In this document: positions 9,148-17,074 of the stretch, in pieces
Layout: each line of letters begins with the position of its first letter
How positions within the stretch are numbered: position 1 is the stretch's first letter
Assembly (NCBI RefSeq): GCF_900169265.1
Contig: NZ_FXYX01000013.1
Location: 1 to 64,000 of the forward strand
DNA length: 64,000 nt
Direction: 5' to 3'
Source of the DNA: Brevibacterium iodinum ATCC 49514
GTDB taxonomy: Bacteria; Actinomycetota; Actinomycetes; Actinomycetales; Brevibacteriaceae
The notes under the pieces: model-generated
Database searches by the model: none
Told to the model about the DNA's origin: nothing
The model's input: the letters and a program-made list of their open reading frames with translations, nothing else
Translations under genes and position numbers: made by a program

Positions 9148-10107
9148 ATGATGTACGAGGACGTAACAGCCGCCGATATGCGCACCCGTGATCTTGGAGT
9201 TCTGGTCGGATTCGACGGCTCTGACCACGCCAGATCGGCTCTGCAGTTCGGCGCGAGCGAAGCACTTCGCCGGAAAACGACTCTGACCGTCGTCACCGCC
9301 TATGCGGTCCCGGTCCCGATCTACCCCAATATGGCCTCTCTGCCCTCAGAGCCGGAGGATCGCGCACGACGCAAGAACGCCGAAGCCACCCTCGATGTGG
9401 CCGAGAAGTATCTTGACGACTACACAGGCGACCTCATCCTCGCCGTCGCCGAGGGCAACCCCACCGGCACCCTCGCCGACCTCTCCGAACAAGCGCAACT
9501 GGTCGTTGTCGGGGCTCGCGGACGTGGTGGCTTCATCGGGCAGCTTCTCGGTTCGGTCGCCGCGGCGCTTCCTGCTCACGCCCACTGCCCCACGATCGTG
9601 CTCCCCGGAACCGACTCCACGGAAGCAGACGCGAAGAACGAGAAATTCGCCGAGCAGAAGCCGGGCGGTCCGATCGTCGCCGCGATTGATGGTTCGGCGC
9701 AGAGCGCCGAGGTCCTCACGCAGGCGGCGCAGGTGGCAGAGAAGACGTCCGCCCCTCTCAGCATCCTCATGATCATGCCGCTGGCGGAGGAATGGCTGTA
9801 CTGGTATCCCGACGTTCAGCTCCAGAACGAATCGAGCCTGAGGCGCAGGAGCGATCTCGAGAAGACGATCAGAGCCGACCACTCGTGGCTTTTCGAAGAT
9901 CACCCGAATCTGGAGATCTCCATCGATGTCGAAAGCGGCCAGGCGATCGACGCCATCACTGACCGGACCACGACAGCGCAGCTGACCGTGGTCGGCAGCA
10001 GAGGTCGCGGTGCGGTGCGAAGCGCGCTGCTCGGTTCCGTCTCTCGCGGTGTGCTCAACAGGGCTCAGGGCCCGGTGATGATCGTTCCTCCCCGATCACA
10101 GCCTTAA
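9148..10107 (+). CDS. Tandem-domain universal stress protein (copy 2)
   Basis: The 319-residue double UspA protein carries ATP-binding signatures GARGRGGFIGQLLGSVAA (about 122) and GSRGRGAVRSALLGSVSR (about 283). Its N-terminal domain is nearly superimposable on that of copy 3 (shared FIGQLLGSVAAALPA), so copies 2 and 3 look like a recent duplication. Start: AGGAGG at 9139-9144 is 3 nt from the ATG at 9148 and 6 nt from a second ATG at 9151. The second is better spaced. The palindrome at 9042-9058 suggests specific regulation. Confidence 0.9.
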   Translation: MMYEDVTAADMRTRDLGVLVGFDGSDHARSALQFGASEALRRKTTLTVVTAYAVPVPIYPNMASLPSEPEDRARRKNAEATLDVAEKYLDDYTGDLILAVAEGNPTGTLADLSEQAQLVVVGARGRGGFIGQLLGSVAAALPAHAHCPTIVLPGTDSTEADAKNEKFAEQKPGGPIVAAIDGSAQSAEVLTQAAQVAEKTSAPLSILMIMPLAEEWLYWYPDVQLQNESSLRRRSDLEKTIRADHSWLFEDHPNLEISIDVESGQAIDAITDRTTTAQLTVVGSRGRGAVRSALLGSVSRGVLNRAQGPVMIVPPRSQP

Positions 10108-10116
10108 GTTCTGGTC

Positions 10117-11073
10117 ATGAACGATCGAGTTCCTTTCGCTTCCTCCGGCCGCGACCTCGGTGTCCTGGTCGGCGTCGACGGCTCGGCTCATGCCAGGCTC
10201 GCGTTGCATTTCGCCGCAGTCAATGCGCTGAGCAGCAACACGGCTCTCACGGTCGTGGCCGTCTATCGGCTTCCTCCGATGATGTACACCGGTGAGCCGG
10301 CAATTCTGGTCACGCCTGAAGCCCGCTCCGAACGGGATCGTGCCGAAAAGGTCCTGGATGATGCCCGAAAGTATCTGCGCGACTACCCGGGAAAGGTCAC
10401 CTTCTCGTCGGCAGAAGGCAGCCCGACCGGAGTTCTCACCGAACTCAGTGGGCGTGCGCAGACGGTCGTAGTCGGCTCCCACGGTCGCGGCGGCTTCATC
10501 GGCCAGCTCCTCGGTTCGGTCGCCGCGGCGCTTCCCGCCCGGTCGCAGTGCCCCACTGTGGTCGTCCCGAAGGACTATCAGCCGGAAGCCGGGCAGGGCC
10601 CTGAACTCTTCGCCCACGCTCGAGACACCGGACCGGTGGTCGCTGGAATCGACCTGTCCGAACGCAGTCGCATTGTGCTGCTCCTCGCAGCACGGCAGGC
10701 GGAGCTTTTCGCGGCTCCGCTGCAGGTCCTCACAGCGATGCCGCTGCTGAGGGAGTGGAAGTACTGGTACCCGGAACTCGAGGAGTTCGAGACCCTCACT
10801 GAGCGCCGCCAGAGCAATCTGCGGGCATCGGTGGAGAAGGAGATCGCCTGGCTGCGTCAACGTCAATCGCGCCTCGAGATCACGGCCGACGTCGAACTCG
10901 GCGCCCCGGGCGATCTTCTCGAAGCGAGGACCCGTGCTGCACAGCTGACGGTGGTCGGCACTCGCGGCCATGGCACGATGAAAAGCACACTGCTCGGCTC
11001 GGTCAGCCGCGAGCTGCTTAATCGCGCGCGGGGGCCGGTCATGGTAGTGCCGACCGAGAGGGCGGCACAGTAG
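10117..11073 (+). CDS. Tandem-domain universal stress protein (copy 3)
   Basis: The 318-residue double UspA protein has signatures GSHGRGGFIGQLLGSVAA (about 119) and GTRGHGTMKSTLLGSVSR (about 281). It starts 9 bp after copy 2. No ribosome site is visible. Instead TAAGTT at 10105-10110 overlaps the TAA stop of copy 2 and sits exactly 6 nt before the ATG, so copy 3 may have its own leaderless promoter inside the end of copy 2. Cotranscription with copy 2 is also possible. Confidence 0.9.
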   Translation: MNDRVPFASSGRDLGVLVGVDGSAHARLALHFAAVNALSSNTALTVVAVYRLPPMMYTGEPAILVTPEARSERDRAEKVLDDARKYLRDYPGKVTFSSAEGSPTGVLTELSGRAQTVVVGSHGRGGFIGQLLGSVAAALPARSQCPTVVVPKDYQPEAGQGPELFAHARDTGPVVAGIDLSERSRIVLLLAARQAELFAAPLQVLTAMPLLREWKYWYPELEEFETLTERRQSNLRASVEKEIAWLRQRQSRLEITADVELGAPGDLLEARTRAAQLTVVGTRGHGTMKSTLLGSVSRELLNRARGPVMVVPTERAAQ

Positions 11074-11201
11074 TCCCACCGTTATTCCCGGTCAGGCGAG
11101 GATGAGGATCCGGCCCCATTTGGCATCGACAATGGTGTTGGGGACTGCTGAAGATCTGCTCCGCTCGCTCTTTCTGGAAAGCAGCGGGCGGGCTGTAGAA
11201 C

Positions 11202-11267
11202 TCGTTCAACGACGAATCAGGTTTTCGATACTGCCTCGCATCGATAACCTGACTCGTCGTTGAACGA
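11202..11267. repeat. 66-bp inverted-repeat element, 19-28-19 type (copy 1)
   Basis: The left arm is TCGTTCAACGACGAATCAG (11202-11220). The right arm at 11249-11267 is its reverse complement with one mismatch. The 28-nt centre (11221-11248) has its own short inverted stretch (GTT...AAC, TCGAT...ATCGA). It lies between the convergent ends of usp copy 3 and the ferredoxin reductase gene. Four more copies with identical geometry are at 21058, 45045, 51671 and 53763. Confidence 0.8.
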
Positions 11268-11338
11268 CGCGGCCGCCGAACCAGAACGGACGCCCCTCCC
11301 AATCCTCGGCGCTGGCCTCGTCTGAACCAGCCGGGGCC

Positions 11339-12748
11339 TCAGCTCCCGGCGTTCGCGTCCGCGGTCAAGTGGGCGCGCGCCTCGGCGAGCATGGCCTCAC
11401 GGGTCGCGATCTTCACGCGCTCACGTCCCTCGGCCTCACCGAGGGCCTTCTCCGCGGCCTCGAGCCGGTGATAGCCCTCCCAATCGGTGAAGTCGACGCC
11501 CTTCGACTCGAGCAGCTCGACGATCGAAGACTCCTCCGGGTAGAGGGGTTCGGTGAGCGCACCGGCGGCCTGGTCGTCGAGAATATGCCCGATCGTCTCG
11601 AGCGCATCACCCTTCGTGTGACCGATGAGCCCGACGGGGCCGCGCTTGACCCATCCGGTCGTGTACACGCCGGGGATGACGTCCGCCTCGGCAGCCTGGC
11701 CCTGATCTTCGGCGTCGACGACGCGTCCTTCGTGATTCGTGATGACTTTCTTGGCCTCATCGAACGGCAGCTGCGGCAACTGCGTACCCGCATAGCCGAC
11801 GGCCCGGTACACGGCATCGATGTCCCAGTCGTGGAAGTCCCCGGTGCCGTTGACGCCACCGGTCCCGTCGAGTTCCTGACGTTCCGTGCGCAGACCGGTC
11901 ACCCGATCCTCACCGAGGATGGCCACCGGTGCGTGGAGGAAGTGCAGGTGCAGCCGCCGCTTCGCTCCGGTCTCCTCCCGCATCGCAAAGTCCGTGAGCG
12001 TCTTCGTCACCTGCTTGACCTGGTTGCTCGACTCGATGGCCTCGAGCGACCCCTGATCGAACTCATAGTCCTCGGGATAGACGATGATGTCGACGTCTTC
12101 GACCTGACCGAGTTCACGCAGCTCGAGCGGAGTGAACTTCGCCTGCGCAGGACCGCGCCTGCCGAACACGTGGACATCGGTGACCTTCGAGGACTTCAGC
12201 CCCTCATAGACGTGATCGGGGATCTCCGTCGTGTGCAGGTCGTCGGCCTGCTTCGCGAGCACCCGAGCCACGTCGAGGGCGACGTTGCCGTTGCCGAGCA
12301 CCGCGACCTTCTCCGCATCCAGCGGCCAGGTCTGGGCCACATCCGGGTGGGCGTCGTACCAGTTGACGAAGTCGGCAGCCCCATAGGAACCGGGCAGATC
12401 GATGCCGGGCAGCGACAGCGGTGCGTCGACGAAGCAGCCGGTGGAGAAGATCACGGCATCGTAGCGGTCGGTGAGCTCGCCGAGGTTGATGTCGACCCCG
12501 TATTCGACGTTGCCGAACAGGCGGATGTCACCGCGGTCGAGGACCTTGATGAGCGCATTGATGATGCCCTTGATCCGCGGATGATCGGGGGCGACCCCGT
12601 AGCGGACGAGCCCGAAGGGAGAGGGCAGGCGTTCGAACAGGTCGATGCTCAGTTCCAGGTCATGTTCGGCCTTGGTCAGCAGGTCGGCGGCGTAGATACC
12701 GGCGGGGCCGGCACCGATGATGGCCACTCTGAAGGGAATAGTAGGCAT
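11339..12748 (-). CDS. fprA: Ferredoxin/flavodoxin-NADP+ reductase, adrenodoxin-reductase type
   Basis: The 469-residue flavoprotein moves electrons between NADPH and ferredoxin. FAD-binding GAGPAG lies at residues 12-17, followed by the family blocks LPSPFGLVRYGVAPDHP and GNGNVALDVAR (NADP site), and the C-terminal GWVKRGPVGLIGHTKGDA. It lies 70 nt downstream of a 7Fe ferredoxin gene and ends the sulfite-reductase operon, as fpr2 accompanies cys genes in Corynebacterium glutamicum. Its likely job is to reduce the ferredoxin that feeds sulfite reductase. AAGGAAA precedes the ATG. Confidence 0.92.
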   Translation of the reverse strand: MPTIPFRVAIIGAGPAGIYAADLLTKAEHDLELSIDLFERLPSPFGLVRYGVAPDHPRIKGIINALIKVLDRGDIRLFGNVEYGVDINLGELTDRYDAVIFSTGCFVDAPLSLPGIDLPGSYGAADFVNWYDAHPDVAQTWPLDAEKVAVLGNGNVALDVARVLAKQADDLHTTEIPDHVYEGLKSSKVTDVHVFGRRGPAQAKFTPLELRELGQVEDVDIIVYPEDYEFDQGSLEAIESSNQVKQVTKTLTDFAMREETGAKRRLHLHFLHAPVAILGEDRVTGLRTERQELDGTGGVNGTGDFHDWDIDAVYRAVGYAGTQLPQLPFDEAKKVITNHEGRVVDAEDQGQAAEADVIPGVYTTGWVKRGPVGLIGHTKGDALETIGHILDDQAAGALTEPLYPEESSIVELLESKGVDFTDWEGYHRLEAAEKALGEAEGRERVKIATREAMLAEARAHLTADANAGS

Positions 12749-12818
12749 GGGTTTCCTTGATCAGTCGGAGGTGAGCGAAGCGTCGCTCGTCGTCATTGAG
12801 AAGTCAGTCGCGGGGTGT

Positions 12819-13145
12819 TCAGTCGTCGGCGTTCTGAGGCGGCAGAGCTGCGATGAAGGGGTGATCCTTGTCGACGACCCCGTGGGCGGCCGCACCACCC
12901 GGGGAGCCGATGTCGTCGAAGAATTCGACGTTCGCCTTGTAGTAGGCCTCCCACTCATCGGGCACATCGTCTTCGTAGAAGATCGCCTCGACCGGGCACA
13001 CGGGTTCGCACGCCCCGCAGTCGACGCATTCGTCGGGGTGGATATAGAGGGAACGGGTGCCTTCGTAGATGCAGTCGACCGGGCATTCCTCGATGCAGGC
13101 TCGGTCCTTCACGTCCACGCACGGCTGGGCGATGATATAGGTCAT
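12819..13145 (-). CDS. fdxA: 7Fe ferredoxin (3Fe-4S/4Fe-4S)
   Basis: The 108-residue ferredoxin carries two cluster sets: C9, C17, C21 and C25 in CVDVKDRACIEECPVDC, then C40, C43, C46 and C50 in CVDCGACEPVCP. Length and spacing fit actinobacterial FdxA. Its ATG overlaps the stop of the methyltransferase gene upstream by ATGA, so the two are translationally coupled. It probably carries electrons from the ferredoxin reductase to sulfite reductase. Confidence 0.93.
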   Translation of the reverse strand: MTYIIAQPCVDVKDRACIEECPVDCIYEGTRSLYIHPDECVDCGACEPVCPVEAIFYEDDVPDEWEAYYKANVEFFDDIGSPGGAAAHGVVDKDHPFIAALPPQNADD

Positions 13146-13951
13146 GGGGTCCTCACGAGATCGATGGTCGCAGGGTCACGGTGGGCCGCCTCGGCGAAGG
13201 CGCCATCGGCATACGGACTCAAGGTCACGACATCGCCGGCGACGATCACGGCCGGTGACCGGACGCCTCGGCGAGCCGCGCGGAAGGCGATGTCGCCCAG
13301 GGTTCCGATGGTCACCCGCTGGTTCTCACCGAATCCGTCTTCGACGATCGCGACCGGGCAATCGTCACCGCGCCCGGAGCGGGCGAGCACCATCGCCGAG
13401 TTGATGAGCGTGCCCACTCCCATGAGCACGACGACGGTGTGATCGCGTCCCCCGCCGATCTCGGACAGCTGGTCGTGACCGGTCACGACCGTGTACGAGG
13501 TGGCGACGCCTCGGTGGGTGAGCGGGATTCCGGCGACTGCGGGCACGGAGTTCGCACTGGTCACCCCGGGAACGACGCGGACATCGACTCCGGCGGCCCG
13601 GCAGGCGATGACCTCCTCTCCCCCACGTCCGAGGACGAACGGGTCCCCGCCTTTGAGACGGACGACCCGGTGGCCCATCTTCGCCTGTGTGATGAGGATG
13701 TCGTTGATCCCGCTCTGCGGCACCGGATGGTGCCCCGGCTGCTTGCCGACGTCGATGATCTGCGCATCCAGAGGTGCACCACGTTCGGTTTCGAGCTGAT
13801 CGATGACCGATCTGGCACCGAGGCGGTCGGCCACGATGACATCGGCGCGTTCCAATGCGCGCAGACCGGTGACGGTGAGCAGTCCGAGATCGCCCGGTCC
13901 GGCACCGACGAGCAGCACCGTGCCGGGCTGCTGTGGGAGGAAGAGTGTCAT
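13142..13951 (-). CDS. cobA: Uroporphyrinogen-III C-methyltransferase (SUMT)
   Basis: The 269-residue enzyme methylates uroporphyrinogen III twice with SAM to give precorrin-2, the branch point to siroheme. Seen are VGAGPGDLGLLTVTGLRAL near the N-terminus, the block RLKGGDPFVLGRGGEE, and VVPGVTSANSVPAVAGIPLTHR. It is the single-domain CobA form, without the CysG dehydrogenase/chelatase part. The sirohydrochlorin chelatase at the head of the operon supplies the last step. A separate precorrin-2 dehydrogenase is not in the window. The ATG overlaps the cysN stop (ATGA). Confidence 0.92.
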   Translation of the reverse strand: MTLFLPQQPGTVLLVGAGPGDLGLLTVTGLRALERADVIVADRLGARSVIDQLETERGAPLDAQIIDVGKQPGHHPVPQSGINDILITQAKMGHRVVRLKGGDPFVLGRGGEEVIACRAAGVDVRVVPGVTSANSVPAVAGIPLTHRGVATSYTVVTGHDQLSEIGGGRDHTVVVLMGVGTLINSAMVLARSGRGDDCPVAIVEDGFGENQRVTIGTLGDIAFRAARRGVRSPAVIVAGDVVTLSPYADGAFAEAAHRDPATIDLVRTP

Positions 13952-15312
13952 GGCTGGTCCTCGATGGATTCGGCGGAGTGGGCCGCCTCGGGGGTGTGGA
14001 TTCCCGCGGCGAGGGTGTTGCCCGTCTGCGGGTCGATGACGACGAAGGCTCCGGCCGTGCCGTGGTCGCGGAAGTCCGGGACCGGCAGCTCGGCGGACAG
14101 CTTCACCCGGGCCAGGCCGATGTCGTTGCCGGCGAGCACCTCGGCGGCCTCCAGCCCGGAGGTCTCGAGGTTGCGTTTGGCCTCGATGGTGACGATCCCT
14201 TTCACGGTCGTCGTCCCCGTCTTGATGAGCACCCGATCCCCCGTGCGCAGGCCCTCGGCCGTGAACGGGAACACCTCGGCGCGCAGTTCCCGGCGCGGAG
14301 TGGGCAGGGTGCCGGCCGCGGCGATGACGCTGCCACGAGCGGTATCGACGTCATCGGCCAACCGCAGCGCCACCGACAGCGGCGCTCTCGCGGTCTCAAG
14401 GGGACCACTGGCGGTATCGATGCCGGTCACCGTCGTTGTCAGCCCGGCAGGGTGGATCTCGATTTCATCGCCGAGGCTGACCCGCCCGGCCGTGATCTGT
14501 CCGGCCACGGCCCGGTAGTCCCGGAATTCCTCGGGGTCGAGTCCCGGTGCCAGTCCCCCTTGCGGACGGAGCACGGTCTGCACGTCGAGGCGGAAGGCCT
14601 CGAGGTCGGCGGTGTCTTCGTCCGCACTCGGCAGGGTCTCAAGGAGTTCGAGCAGCGCCGGACCCGTGTACCAGGGTGTGTTGTCCGAGGTGGCGGCGAT
14701 ATTGTCCCCGGCCAGCGCAGAGATCGGAATGAGGTGCGGGGTCTCGAGTCCGATCTCGGCGGCGAGGGTCTTGATGTCGTTCTCGACCGTCTCGATCCTC
14801 GCCTGGTCGAAGTCGACGAGGTCGATCTTGTTGACGGCGATGATGACGTGGCGGATGCCCAGTCGGGAGACGACGGTGAGGTGCCGGCGGGTCTGCTCGG
14901 TGGCACCGGTGCGGGCGTCGATGAGAACGACGACGGCATCGGCGGTCGAGGCGCCTGTGACCATGTTGCGCGTGTACTGCACGTGTCCGGGGCAGTCGGC
15001 GAGGATGAACGAGCGACGGTCGGTGGCGAAGTACCGGTAGGCGACGTCGATGGTGATGCCTTGTTCGCGTTCGGCCCGCAGACCGTCGGTGAGCAGAGCG
15101 AAGTCGAACTCTCCGCCGAGGAATCCGCGCTCCCGACTCGTCGCGGTCACGGCGGCGAGCTGGTCGGCGAGGATCGCCTTCGCATCGTGGAGGAGTCGGC
15201 CGACGAGTGTCGATTTGCCGTCGTCGACGGATCCGGCAGTGGCGAAGCGCAACAGAGTCTTCGTCGTCGTGTCCAACGTCGGCGTCGCCTCGGTGGCGGT
15301 TGTGGTCGTCAT
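13948..15312 (-). CDS. cysN: Sulfate adenylyltransferase subunit 1 (GTPase)
   Basis: The 454-residue GTPase drives ATP sulfurylase, which makes APS from sulfate with CysD. G1 is GSVDDGKST (27-35), with DCPGH and NKID for the other guanine-contact motifs, and elongation-factor-like beta barrels follow. There is no fused APS kinase domain, so this is CysN rather than NodQ/CysNC. That agrees with the APS-type reductase next to it. The start is joined to cysD by TGATG, so expression is coupled. Confidence 0.95.
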   Translation of the reverse strand: MTTTTATEATPTLDTTTKTLLRFATAGSVDDGKSTLVGRLLHDAKAILADQLAAVTATSRERGFLGGEFDFALLTDGLRAEREQGITIDVAYRYFATDRRSFILADCPGHVQYTRNMVTGASTADAVVVLIDARTGATEQTRRHLTVVSRLGIRHVIIAVNKIDLVDFDQARIETVENDIKTLAAEIGLETPHLIPISALAGDNIAATSDNTPWYTGPALLELLETLPSADEDTADLEAFRLDVQTVLRPQGGLAPGLDPEEFRDYRAVAGQITAGRVSLGDEIEIHPAGLTTTVTGIDTASGPLETARAPLSVALRLADDVDTARGSVIAAAGTLPTPRRELRAEVFPFTAEGLRTGDRVLIKTGTTTVKGIVTIEAKRNLETSGLEAAEVLAGNDIGLARVKLSAELPVPDFRDHGTAGAFVVIDPQTGNTLAAGIHTPEAAHSAESIEDQP

Positions 15313-16277
15313 CAGAAGTACCCGTCCTTCTTGCGGTCTTCCATCGCCGCGGCCGAGATCCGGTCGTCGGCGCGAGTGGCTCCGCGCTCGGTCACAGTGG
15401 TGGCGGCCACCTCGGCGAGGATCGACTCGAGGTCATCGGCGCTCGATTCGACGGCTCCGGTGCAGCTCATGTCTCCGACGGTGCGGTAGCGGACCTTCTT
15501 GGTCGTGACGGTCTCGCCGTCGCGTGGGGTGGAGAATTCGCCGGTAGCCCACCACATGCCGTCGCGTTGGAAGACTTCGCGTTCGTGGGCGAAGTAGAGC
15601 TCGGGCAGTTCGATGCCTTCGCGGGCGATGTAGCTCCACACGTCGAGTTCGGTGAAGTTCGAGATCGGGAACACGCGGACGTGTTCGCCGGGCAGGTGGC
15701 GGCCATTGAAGAGGTTCCACAGTTCGGGGCGCTGGCTGCTGGGGTTCCAACCGCCGAATTCGTCGCGCAGGGACAGAATCCGCTCCTTCGCGCGGGCCTT
15801 GTCCTCGTCGCGGCGGGCGCCGCCGAAGACGGCGTCGAACTTCCCGCCGGTGATGGCATCGAGCAGCGGCTGGGTCTGCAGGGTGTTCCGGGTGCCGTCG
15901 GGGCGTTCGCGCAGGCGACCGTCGTCGATGTAGTCCTGGACCTTCGCCACCGTGAGGTCGAGGCCGTACTTCTCTGCGGTCTCGTCGCGGAAGCGGATGA
16001 TCTCGTCGAAGTTGTGTCCGGTGTCGACGTGGAGGAGTCCGAACGGGATCTTCGCCGGCCAGAACGCCTTCGCGGCGAGGTGGAGGACGGTCACGGAGTC
16101 CTTGCCGCCGGAGAAGAGCAGCACGGGGCGTTCGAATTCGGCGGCGACCTCACGGATGATGTGGATCGCTTCGGATTCGAGGACGTCGAGGGTGGACAGG
16201 CTCGCGCCCGGGTTGTGGGTGGGTGCCGTCTCGGTGGTGGTGTGGGTGTCGTGGTTGTACTGGGTGTCGATGCTCAT
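15312..16277 (-). CDS. cysD: Sulfate adenylyltransferase subunit 2
   Basis: The 321-residue PP-loop enzyme makes adenosine 5'-phosphosulfate. The pyrophosphatase motif SGGKDS is at 56-61, followed by LHVDTGHNFDEIIRFRDE and the GGARRDEDKARAKER block. The ATG at 16277 overlaps the cysH stop by ATGA. A longer in-frame reading upstream is the antisense-like arginine-rich shadow of cysH and is not used. It works as a heterodimer with CysN. Confidence 0.95.
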   Translation of the reverse strand: MSIDTQYNHDTHTTTETAPTHNPGASLSTLDVLESEAIHIIREVAAEFERPVLLFSGGKDSVTVLHLAAKAFWPAKIPFGLLHVDTGHNFDEIIRFRDETAEKYGLDLTVAKVQDYIDDGRLRERPDGTRNTLQTQPLLDAITGGKFDAVFGGARRDEDKARAKERILSLRDEFGGWNPSSQRPELWNLFNGRHLPGEHVRVFPISNFTELDVWSYIAREGIELPELYFAHEREVFQRDGMWWATGEFSTPRDGETVTTKKVRYRTVGDMSCTGAVESSADDLESILAEVAATTVTERGATRADDRISAAAMEDRKKDGYF

Positions 16278-17074
16278 GTGTGGAGTCCGCATTCTGTTTT
16301 GGTCGATCCGGCCCAACGGCCGGCGCGGGGGTCTTCCCCTTCGGCGACGGGGCGAGTGCAGGGCTGGCAGCCGATCGACGGGTATCCCTGCGACAGCAGC
16401 GGGTTGACCGGGACGTCGAAGGCGCGCGAGTAGTCGAGTAGGTCGTCGAAGGTCCATGCGGCCAGGGGGTTGACCTTGACGAGGCCGTTCTTCTCATCGA
16501 AGGTGATCAGCGGCGTGTTCGTCCGGGTCGGGGCCTCGTCGCGGCGGACTCCGGTGAACCAGAGTTCGTAGCCGTTCAGCGATTTCTTCAGCGGTGCGAC
16601 CTTGCGGCGGGCGCAGCACAGGCCGGGGTCGCGGGCGAAGAGGTCCTTGCCGAATTCGGCGTCCTGCTCCCCCACGGTCTGCTCCGGGAGGACGTCGACG
16701 ATGTGGACGTCGACACGGCGGGCCACCTCGTTGCGGGTGTCGTAGGTCTCGCGGAAGTGGTAGCCGGTGTCGAGGAAGAGGACGTCGACGCCGGGCTGGT
16801 ACTGGGCGACGTAGTGCGGCAGGGCGGCGTCGGCCATCGAGCAGGCCACGGCGCAGGCCGCGGTGTCGAAGTTCCGGGAGACCCAGCGGATGACGTCGGC
16901 GGGGTTGGCCTCGGGAACACCGCCCGCCGGGTCACCGGCGAGTTCACGGGCACCCGCCTCGGCGAGGGCCTTGAGCTCTTCGACGGGACGCGGTTCGGGG
17001 CGGGGCCGCGTCGGTGTCTGAGTTGTTGCTGCCGGGTTGGGGGATGCAGTCGGGGTCGGGTTCGTGGTGCTCAT
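16274..17074 (-). CDS. cysH: Adenosine 5'-phosphosulfate reductase (4Fe-4S type)
   Basis: The 266-residue enzyme reduces activated sulfate to sulfite with thioredoxin. A cysteine pair CC at 153-154 and CQPC at 236-239 form the 4Fe-4S ligand set of assimilatory APS reductases, and the catalytic cysteine sits in the C-terminal ECGLH (C262). PAPS-only enzymes lack the cluster cysteines, so APS is the likely substrate, consistent with no APS kinase in the operon. The first 30 residues are Pro/Thr-rich and look disordered. The ATG overlaps the sulfite reductase stop by ATGA. Confidence 0.95.
   Translation of the reverse strand: MSTTNPTPTASPNPAATTQTPTRPRPEPRPVEELKALAEAGARELAGDPAGGVPEANPADVIRWVSRNFDTAACAVACSMADAALPHYVAQYQPGVDVLFLDTGYHFRETYDTRNEVARRVDVHIVDVLPEQTVGEQDAEFGKDLFARDPGLCCARRKVAPLKKSLNGYELWFTGVRRDEAPTRTNTPLITFDEKNGLVKVNPLAAWTFDDLLDYSRAFDVPVNPLLSQGYPSIGCQPCTRPVAEGEDPRAGRWAGSTKTECGLHT

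Noticed and set aside
11369-12760. 463-codon open frame on the plus strand
   Set aside because: It is the complement of fprA. The translation is Val/Gly/Asp-rich without family motifs, a usual shadow in high-GC DNA.
13933-15489. 518-codon open frame antisense to cysN
   Set aside because: It is a shadow of cysN, which has all GTPase motifs on the minus strand.
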